In this document: piece by piece, positions 24,724 through 30,826 of the stretch
Numbering within the stretch: the first letter of the stretch is position 1
Layout of the letters: every line of letters begins with the position of its first letter
Translations under genes and position numbers: made by a program
The notes under the pieces: generated by a model
The model's database searches: none
Told to the model about the DNA's origin: nothing
What the model saw: the letters and a program-made list of their open reading frames with translations, nothing else
Assembly: GCA_017517815.1 (NCBI GenBank)
Contig: JAFWYA010000024.1
Span: 1-38,844 of the forward strand
Direction of reading: 5' to 3'
Length of the DNA stretch: 38,844 nt
Source: Clostridia bacterium
GTDB taxonomy: Bacteria > Bacillota_A > Clostridia > Christensenellales > Aristaeellaceae

Positions 24724-25009
24724 CAAGGGCGATGAGGGAGAGTACGTCGGCAAAAACCCCGTTTCAGAGAAGTGGCGGTTGGTGCAAGCCATAAACGCGG
24801 AAGCCTGTCAGTACCTGTATCTCCTGAGCCGGAAGGAAGAAAGCCCTCATACGGGCCGTAGACCCTTCCCGTGATTGCTGCGTCAAGGCATAGGGCTTGC
24901 TGGAGCCCAAGAGGTGGCGGCATATCGCCGCAATTTGAGTGGTACCGCGGGTATTGTGTTTACAACGCTCGTCTCAAAGTTTTTCTTTCTTTGAGATGGG
25001 CGTTTTTCA
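24724..25009 (+). promoter_or_regulatory. T-box riboswitch leader
   Basis: This fills most of the 437-bp gap between the DMT gene and the operon. The T-box sequence TGAGTGGTACCGCGGG (24936-24951) is diagnostic; it binds the free 3' end of an uncharged tRNA. Stem I is recognisable from GAGGGAGAGTACG (24732-24744) and the apical GGTTGGTGCAAGCC (24778-24791), and a stem III hairpin GGCG...CGCC precedes the T-box. TTTGAG at 24934 can pair with CTCAAA at 24973 as antiterminator. The specifier codon lies in about 24816-24830. CTG (Leu) is my favoured reading, but GTA, ATC and TGT are not excluded. Uncharged cognate tRNA should allow read-through into the eight-gene operon. Confidence 0.93.
24964..25009 (+). 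terminator. T-box conditional terminator
   Basis: A 16-bp fully paired stem (24964-24979 with 24989-25004, two wobble pairs) has a 9-nt T-rich loop and a T-run. It is mutually exclusive with the antiterminator. Confidence 0.93.
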
Positions 25010-25033
25010 TTTCATCAGGAAAGGAAGGGACAG

Positions 25034-25696
25034 ATGAATTTCAAACGTATTCTGCTTTTAAGCGGACATTACGGAAGCGGAAAGACCAACATTGCCGTCA
25101 ACCTTGCGCTGGAACTGAAAAAGCAGCGTCAGCGCGTGACCATCGCCGATGTGGATATCGTCAATCCCTACTTCCGTACCTCCGATTCCCGCAAGGATCT
25201 GGACGCTGCCGGCATCCGGCTGATCTGTTCTGATTTTGCCGGGTCCAATGTGGACCTTCCGGCACTGCCGGCCGACATCTACGGCATCACTGCCGATCGC
25301 GGACAGACGGCCATCATCGACGTGGGCGGCGACGATCGCGGCGCACTGGCGCTGGGCAGATTGAGGGATCAGATTCTGGAAGAGAACAATTACGAAATGC
25401 TTTTCGTGATCAACCGTTTCCGTCCGCTGACCAAAACGGCTGAGCTAACCATCGAAGTCATGCGCGAGATCGAAACCGCCGGGCGCATCCCCTTTACGGC
25501 GGTGATCAACAACTCCAACCTTGGCGATGCAACCACAGCCGAAGACGTGCTGCAGTCGCAAGCCTATGCTGATGAGGTGTGCCGCTTAACCGGGCTGCCC
25601 CTTAAAATGACCACCGTTAACGAAAACCTTTACCCGCAGCTGGAGGGAAAGATCGATCATCTCTTCCCCCTCCGCCTGCAAGAGAAGATCAGATAA
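25034..25696 (+). CDS. ParA/MinD-like P-loop ATPase
   Basis: 220 aa, cytoplasmic. Deviant Walker A LSGHYGSGKTN near residue 10, Walker A' region TIADVDIVNPYFRTSD, and Walker B-like AIIDVGGDD. This subgroup of SIMIBI NTPases is often found next to 2-oxoacid:ferredoxin oxidoreductase genes. A role in cluster delivery or assembly of the complex is plausible by analogy with Mrp/NBP35-type ATPases, but it has no CxxC pair of its own, so this is inference. ATG 25034 lies about eight bases after AAGGGAC-type sequence. First gene of the T-box operon, 15 bp before the ferredoxin gene. Confidence 0.82.
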   Translation: MNFKRILLLSGHYGSGKTNIAVNLALELKKQRQRVTIADVDIVNPYFRTSDSRKDLDAAGIRLICSDFAGSNVDLPALPADIYGITADRGQTAIIDVGGDDRGALALGRLRDQILEENNYEMLFVINRFRPLTKTAELTIEVMREIETAGRIPFTAVINNSNLGDATTAEDVLQSQAYADEVCRLTGLPLKMTTVNENLYPQLEGKIDHLFPLRLQEKIR

Positions 25697-25711
25697 AAGG
25701 AGCGAAAAACC

Positions 25712-25918
25712 ATGGCAAAGCTGACCATCCGCACCGAGCGCTGCAAGGGCTGCGGCCTGTGCGTAAACGCCTGCCCCAAGAAACTGCTGGTGCTGTCGCA
25801 GGACAAGATCAACGCCAAGGGCCATCACCCGGCTGAGATCACCGACCAGGAAAAATGCATCGCCTGCGCGTTCTGCGCAACGATGTGCCCCGACTGCGTG
25901 ATTACGGTAGAAAGGTAA
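25712..25918 (+). CDS. 2-oxoacid:ferredoxin oxidoreductase delta subunit (2x[4Fe-4S] ferredoxin)
   Basis: 68 aa. Two complete cluster motifs, CKGCGLCVNACP and CIACAFCATMCP. It carries electrons between the thiamine-diphosphate site of the oxidoreductase and ferredoxin. Its place directly before the alpha subunit and its size fit a KorD/VorD-type delta subunit. ATG 25712 follows AGGAGCG. Nine bases separate it from the alpha gene. Confidence 0.93.
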   Translation: MAKLTIRTERCKGCGLCVNACPKKLLVLSQDKINAKGHHPAEITDQEKCIACAFCATMCPDCVITVER

Positions 25919-25927
25919 GGTATCAAC

Positions 25928-26995
25928 ATGGCTGAGAAAGTTTTGATGAAAGGCAACGAAGCCATCGCGGAGGCCGCCATCACCGCCGGCTGCCGTCATT
26001 ATTTCGGCTATCCCATCACTCCCCAGACTGAAGTGGCCGCTTACATGGCCAAGCGCATGCCCAAAATCGGCGGCACCTTCCTGCAGGCCGAAAGCGAGAT
26101 CGCTGCCATCAACATGGTGTATGGCGTCGCCTCCACCGGCATGCGCGTGATGACCTCCTCCTCCAGCCCGGGAATTTCCTTGAAGGCCGAGGGCCTCAGC
26201 TACATGGCCGGCGCTGATCTGCCCGCACTGGTCGTCAACGTTCAGCGCGGCGGCCCCGGTCTGGGCGGCATTCAGCCTTCCCAGAGCGATTATTTCCAAG
26301 CCACCAAGGGCGGCGGACACGGCGACTACCGCATGATCGTGCTGGCCCCTGCCAGCGTGCAGGAAATGGCCGACCTGACCATGAAGGGCTTTGATCTGGC
26401 CGACAAATACCGCATGACCGCCATGATCCTTGCCGACGGCACCATGGGCCAGATGATGGAGCCTGTGGAGATCAAGGCCCCTGAACAGCAGGATTTCGAC
26501 AAGTCCTGGGCTGTGACCGGCACGAAGGGCCAGCGCAGGCACAACATCATCAACTCCCTGTTCCTCGATCCCTATGCGCTGGAGAAGCAGAACGAAATCC
26601 GCTTCGAGCGCTATAAGCAGATCGAAGAAAACGAAGTCATGTACGAAAGCTACATGATGGACGACGCGGAAGTGTGCGTGGTTGCCTTCGGCATCGCCGC
26701 CCGTGTTGCCAAGAACGCCATCGTGGAAGCCCGCAAGAATGGTGTGAAGGTCGGTCTCATCCGCCCCATCACCCTGTGGCCCTTCCCCAGCAAGTTGCTC
26801 GCCGAGGCCGCAAAGCAGTGCCACAGCTTCGTTTCCGTGGAGCTGAGCATGGGTCAGATGATCGAAGACGTGCGCGCTGCCATTCAGTACAGCCGTCCCG
26901 TAAGCCTGTGCAGCCGCACCGGCGGCATCATCCCCTCCCCCGAAGAAGTGTATGAGAGCATCATTGAAGCCGCTAAGAACGGAGGTGCCAAATAA
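25928..26995 (+). CDS. vorB: 2-oxoacid:ferredoxin oxidoreductase alpha subunit (VorB-like)
   Basis: 355 aa. It has the pyruvate:ferredoxin oxidoreductase pyrimidine domain and domain II: YFGYPITPQTE near residue 25 (family signature), LQAESEIAAINMVYGVASTGMRVMTSSSSPG, and VGLIRPITLWPFPSK in domain II. With the beta, gamma and delta subunits it converts a 2-oxoacid plus CoA to acyl-CoA, CO2 and reduced ferredoxin, or runs in reverse. The neighbouring ilvE supports a branched-chain substrate such as 3-methyl-2-oxobutanoate, but 2-oxoglutarate or aryl-pyruvate are not excluded by sequence. Its stop and the beta start overlap by one base. Confidence 0.9.
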   Translation: MAEKVLMKGNEAIAEAAITAGCRHYFGYPITPQTEVAAYMAKRMPKIGGTFLQAESEIAAINMVYGVASTGMRVMTSSSSPGISLKAEGLSYMAGADLPALVVNVQRGGPGLGGIQPSQSDYFQATKGGGHGDYRMIVLAPASVQEMADLTMKGFDLADKYRMTAMILADGTMGQMMEPVEIKAPEQQDFDKSWAVTGTKGQRRHNIINSLFLDPYALEKQNEIRFERYKQIEENEVMYESYMMDDAEVCVVAFGIAARVAKNAIVEARKNGVKVGLIRPITLWPFPSKLLAEAAKQCHSFVSVELSMGQMIEDVRAAIQYSRPVSLCSRTGGIIPSPEEVYESIIEAAKNGGAK

Positions 26996-27747
26996 TGATC
27001 GTTTTTGAAAAGCCCAAGGCGCTGCTTGATGTGCCTTTCCATTACTGCCCCGGCTGCACCCACGGCATTGTGCACCGCCTGGTGGCCGAAGTAATCGACG
27101 AATTGGGCATTGAAGGCCGTACCATCGGCGTGGCCCCCGTCGGCTGCTCTGTTATGGCCTATGACTACTTTGCCTGCGACATGGTGGAAGCTGCCCATGG
27201 CCGTGCTCCCGCCGTCGCCACCGGCCTCAAGCGCGCTAATCCCGACGAGCACATCGTGTTCACCTATCAGGGCGACGGCGACCTGGCCTCCATCGGTACC
27301 GCCGAAACCGTTCACGCTGCGGCCCGCAACGAGAACATCACCATCATCTTCATCAACAATGCCATTTACGGCATGACCGGCGGCCAGATGGCTCCTACCT
27401 CCCTGCCCGGTCAGGTCACCCAGACCTCTCCCTATGGCCGCGACACCAAGGCCTGCGGCTTCCCCATCCGCGTGTGCGAAATGCTGGCCACGCTGGACGG
27501 CCCCGAGTATCTGGAGCGCGTTGCCGTCAATAACGTCAAAAACGTCAAGGCTGCCAAGAAGGCCATCAAAAAGGCTTTCCAGAACCAGATTGAGGGCAAG
27601 GGCTTCTCTCTGGTGGAAGTCGTTTCCTCCTGCCCGACCAACTGGGGCATGACGCCGCAGAAGGCGCTGGAATGGGTGGAAGAAAAAATGATTCCCTACT
27701 ATCCGCTGGGCGTGTACAAGGACCGCAGCGCCGCCAAGGAGGACTGA
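26995..27747 (+). CDS. 2-oxoacid:ferredoxin oxidoreductase beta subunit (thiamine diphosphate-binding)
   Basis: 250 aa. The cofactor motif GDGDLASIGTAE followed by FINNAIYGMTGGQ binds thiamine diphosphate and magnesium, and HYCPGCTHGI near the N-terminus is typical of KorB/VorA-type subunits. Catalytic partner of the alpha subunit. TAATG overlap with the alpha gene points to coupled translation. Six bases separate it from the gamma start. Confidence 0.93.
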   Translation: MIVFEKPKALLDVPFHYCPGCTHGIVHRLVAEVIDELGIEGRTIGVAPVGCSVMAYDYFACDMVEAAHGRAPAVATGLKRANPDEHIVFTYQGDGDLASIGTAETVHAAARNENITIIFINNAIYGMTGGQMAPTSLPGQVTQTSPYGRDTKACGFPIRVCEMLATLDGPEYLERVAVNNVKNVKAAKKAIKKAFQNQIEGKGFSLVEVVSSCPTNWGMTPQKALEWVEEKMIPYYPLGVYKDRSAAKED

Positions 27748-27752
27748 ACGCC

Positions 27753-28286
27753 ATGACGAATGAATTTTTGATCGCTGGTTTCGGCGGACAGGGGCTGCTG
27801 TTTGCCGGCAAGTTTCTGGTCAACAAGGGCATGATGGACGGCAAGGAAGTCAGCTGGCTGCCCTCCTACGGTCCTGAAATGCGCGGCGGCACCGCCAACT
27901 GCTCGGTTATCATCTCTGACGAACCCGTCGGCTCCCCCATCGTTTCCAAGCCCAATGTCCTCATGGTCATGAACCTGCCCTCCCTTGACAAGTATGAAAA
28001 CGACGTCAAGGCCGGCGGCAAGATCTTTGTGGACTCCAGCCTCATTGGCCGCAAGGTCGAACGCACTGACGTGGACGTGCACTATGTGCCCGCCACCCAG
28101 CTGGCCAGCGACAACGGCCTGACCGGTCTGGCCAACATGATCCTTATCGGCAAGCTGATGAAGGAACTGGGCCAGTTTGATGATGAAGAGGCTGTAGCCG
28201 CTTCCCTCAAGAAGGTCGTTTCCGTCAAGCATCCCGAAATGTACGACAAGAACCTCAGCGCCCTCAAGCTCGGCCGCGACTACTGA
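27753..28286 (+). CDS. 2-oxoacid:ferredoxin oxidoreductase gamma subunit
   Basis: 177 aa, the gamma domain common to PFOR-type enzymes. [14 protein letters not shown] near residue 10 and [15 protein letters not shown] are characteristic. It completes an alpha-beta-gamma-delta complex with the three genes before it. ATG 27753 has AAGGAGG ten bases upstream; the longer frame from 27672 lies inside the beta gene. Confidence 0.93.
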   Translation: MTNEFLIAGFGGQGLLFAGKFLVNKGMMDGKEVSWLPSYGPEMRGGTANCSVIISDEPVGSPIVSKPNVLMVMNLPSLDKYENDVKAGGKIFVDSSLIGRKVERTDVDVHYVPATQLASDNGLTGLANMILIGKLMKELGQFDDEEAVAASLKKVVSVKHPEMYDKNLSALKLGRDY

Positions 28287-28309
28287 TTTTTGGAAAGAAG
28301 GCAATCAAA

Positions 28310-29380
28310 ATGCTGAACATCCGCATTGAAAAGACCACCTGCCCCAAGGCTAAGCCCGCCGATGAAAGCACCCTTGGCTTTGGCAAGATCTTTACCGACC
28401 ACATGGCCGTCGTCGACTGGGACGAGGGGCAGGGCTGGCATGACGCCCGCATCATCCCCTTCCAGCGCCTGTCCATGCATCCCGCCTCCACCTGCCTGCA
28501 CTACGGCAGCGAAATTTTCGAAGGCCTGAAGGCCTACCGCCGTGCTGACGGCGGCGTGCAGCTGTTCCGCCCGGAACGCAACGCTGCGCGCATGATGGAC
28601 TCCGCCGAGCGCCTGTGCCTGCCCCAGCTGCCTGTAGAAGACTTCCTGCAGCTGCTGACTGAGTTTGTGAAGATCGAAGCTGACTGGACGCCCCACAGCG
28701 CCGGCACTTCCCTGTACCTGCGCCCCTTCATGTACGGCGACGACGAGACCCTCGGCGTGCACGCTGTGAAGCATGCGGTATTTGCCATCATCGCCAGCCC
28801 CGTCGGCAGCTACTACAAGGAAGGCCTCAACCCCGTCGGCATCATGATCGAAGACGCCGACGTACGCGCTGTTCGCGGCGGCACCGGCTATGCCAAGTGC
28901 GGCGGCAACTACGCGGCCAGCAACCGTGCCGGCGCACGCGCTGAAAAGAAGGGCTACAGCCAGGTGCTGTGGCTGGACGGCGTGGAACGCAAGTATATTG
29001 AAGAAGTCGGCGCCATGAACGTCATGTTCAAAATCGGCGGAGAGATCATTACCCCCGCCCTTACCGGCTCCATCCTGCCCGGCGTTACCCGTGCCAGCTG
29101 CATCGAAGTGCTCAAGGCTAAGGGCTACACCGTCAGCGAACGGCTGCTGAGTATTGACGAACTGGCCGAAGCGCTTGAAAACGGCACGCTGGAAGAAGCC
29201 TGGGGCTGCGGCACCGCTGCCGTTGTTTCCCCCATCGGCAAGCTGGCCTATCAGGATAAGGAATACATCGTTTCCGGCGGCAATATCGGCCCCGTGACAC
29301 AGATGCTCTACGATACCCTCACCGGCATCCAGTGGAGCAAGATTGAAGATACTTTCGGCTGGACCGTTCCTGTTTGCTGA
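28310..29380 (+). CDS. ilvE: Branched-chain amino acid aminotransferase
   Basis: 356 aa, a fold-type IV PLP enzyme. It interconverts Leu, Ile and Val with their 2-oxoacids using glutamate/2-oxoglutarate. Visible marks are LHYGSEIFEGLKAYRRADG near 65, LYLRPFMYG, the PLP Lys in GYAKCGGNYAAS, and YIEEVGAMNVMF. The length fits the long (eukaryote-like) IlvE subgroup. AGAAGG lies about eight bases before ATG 28310. Its place between the oxidoreductase and an acyl-CoA synthetase links the amino acid, 2-oxoacid and acyl-CoA in one operon. Confidence 0.95.
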   Translation: MLNIRIEKTTCPKAKPADESTLGFGKIFTDHMAVVDWDEGQGWHDARIIPFQRLSMHPASTCLHYGSEIFEGLKAYRRADGGVQLFRPERNAARMMDSAERLCLPQLPVEDFLQLLTEFVKIEADWTPHSAGTSLYLRPFMYGDDETLGVHAVKHAVFAIIASPVGSYYKEGLNPVGIMIEDADVRAVRGGTGYAKCGGNYAASNRAGARAEKKGYSQVLWLDGVERKYIEEVGAMNVMFKIGGEIITPALTGSILPGVTRASCIEVLKAKGYTVSERLLSIDELAEALENGTLEEAWGCGTAAVVSPIGKLAYQDKEYIVSGGNIGPVTQMLYDTLTGIQWSKIEDTFGWTVPVC

Positions 29381-29413
29381 ACGTCCCCCAAAAACTGACA
29401 GGAGGGAACCCAA

Positions 29414-30826
29414 ATGCGCACCATTGCTTTGAGCGACATGACTTTGAAAACTTCCGACGGGCTGGCTTTGAGCTTTAAGGAGAAGATTGAGCTGGCAAAG
29501 CTGCTGGACCGATTGAACGTTTCCAGCATTGAGCTTGCCCCCATCGAGAACCGCAAGATCGACAGTCTGCTGGTCAAGTCTGTTGCCATGGCTGCCAAAA
29601 ATGCCATTGTGGCCGTTCCCGTCACGCAGGATGCTGAAAGCATCGACGTTACCTGGGCTGCATTGAAACAGGCCAAAAGGCCCCGTCTGCAGCTGAAGGC
29701 CCCCATGAGCCCCACGCAGATGGAATATTTCTGGCACAAGAAGCCCGACAAGATGATCGAGGCCATTTCCGCCCTCATCACCGCCTGCCGTGAAAAGTGC
29801 GCCGACGTGGAATTCATTGCCGACGATGCTTGCCGCAGCGAGCGCGAATTCCTGTATCAAGCCGTGAGAACCGCCATCGCCGCCGGCGCGACCACTGTCA
29901 CCCTGTGCGACGCTGCCGGATTGATGTTTCCGGAGGAATTCTCCGCCTTCATCACCGACGTGAAGACCAATGTGCCCGAATGTACCGGTGTGAAGCTGGG
30001 CGTGCTGTGCTCCAACGCGCTTTCGATGGCCGGTGCATGCGCCATCGCCGCTATCCGCGCAGGCGTGGACGAGATCAAAACCGTCTCCTGCGCCAGCGAT
30101 GTGACCGCTCTTTCTGACATTGCCGCCATTCTCAAGAACCGCGGCGACAGTTTTGAACTGGGCTGCAGCGTACGTCATGCTGAAATCCACCGCATCACCG
30201 CACAGATCGAATGGCTGTGCTCCAGCCGTACCCAGAACACGCTGTACAACGGCGGTGCTTCCGCTGTAGCCGATGCCTCCGGCATGGTGCTCAGCGTGCA
30301 CGACGACCTGACTGCCGTCAGCAAGGCTGTTGAAAAACTTGGCTATACCCTCAGCGACGAGGACAATGCAAAGGTCTACGAGGCCTTCCAGGCCATCGCC
30401 GCCAAGAAAGAAACCGTCTCTGCCCGCGAGCTGGACACCATCGTAGCCTCCGCCGCACTGCAGGTACCGCCTGCCTATCAGCTGGTGAACTACGTCATCA
30501 ACTGCGGCAACGCCATCTCTGCCAGCGCCCATATCAAGCTGGACAAGGAAGGCACGGTCCTCGAAGGCATTTGCCTGGGCGACGGCCCCATCGACGCCGC
30601 TTTCAAGTCCATCGAGCAGGTTATCGGCCATCATTACGAGCTGGACGACTTCCAGATCCAGGCCGTTACCGAAGGCCGCGAGGCCATGGGCGAAACCGTT
30701 GTCCGCCTGCGTTCCGGCGGCAAGCTCTACTCCGGACGCGGTATCTCCACCGATATCGTTGGCGCCAGTATTCAGGCTTATCTGAATGCGCTCAACAAGA
30801 TCGTTTATGAGGAGGCGGAAGCATGA
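29414..30826 (+). CDS. LeuA-like protein with degenerate catalytic domain and LeuA regulatory domain
   Basis: 470 aa. The N-terminal 280 residues follow the DRE-TIM metallolyase barrel of isopropylmalate/homocitrate synthases, and the last 130 residues (from PAYQLVNYVINCG) are the LeuA dimer/regulatory domain, ending GGKLYSGRGISTDIVGASIQAYLNALN as in LeuA. Key catalytic features are gone. The DTTLRDGEQ motif is DMTLKTSDG (residues 8-16), and the metal-binding HxH of HCHNDLG is LCSNAL (198-203). GERAGN is also lost. It is unlikely to make isopropylmalate. It may be a different enzyme or a leucine-sensing regulatory protein. GGAGGG lies about eight bases before ATG 29414. It overlaps the next gene by 4 bp (ATGA). 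Confidence 0.85.
   Translation: MRTIALSDMTLKTSDGLALSFKEKIELAKLLDRLNVSSIELAPIENRKIDSLLVKSVAMAAKNAIVAVPVTQDAESIDVTWAALKQAKRPRLQLKAPMSPTQMEYFWHKKPDKMIEAISALITACREKCADVEFIADDACRSEREFLYQAVRTAIAAGATTVTLCDAAGLMFPEEFSAFITDVKTNVPECTGVKLGVLCSNALSMAGACAIAAIRAGVDEIKTVSCASDVTALSDIAAILKNRGDSFELGCSVRHAEIHRITAQIEWLCSSRTQNTLYNGGASAVADASGMVLSVHDDLTAVSKAVEKLGYTLSDEDNAKVYEAFQAIAAKKETVSARELDTIVASAALQVPPAYQLVNYVINCGNAISASAHIKLDKEGTVLEGICLGDGPIDAAFKSIEQVIGHHYELDDFQIQAVTEGREAMGETVVRLRSGGKLYSGRGISTDIVGASIQAYLNALNKIVYEEAEA

Noticed and set aside
28310..30826. A standard leucine biosynthesis (ilv-leu) operon
   Set aside because: No leuB, leuC, leuD, ilvB, ilvC or ilvD is present, and the LeuA-like protein lacks catalytic residues.
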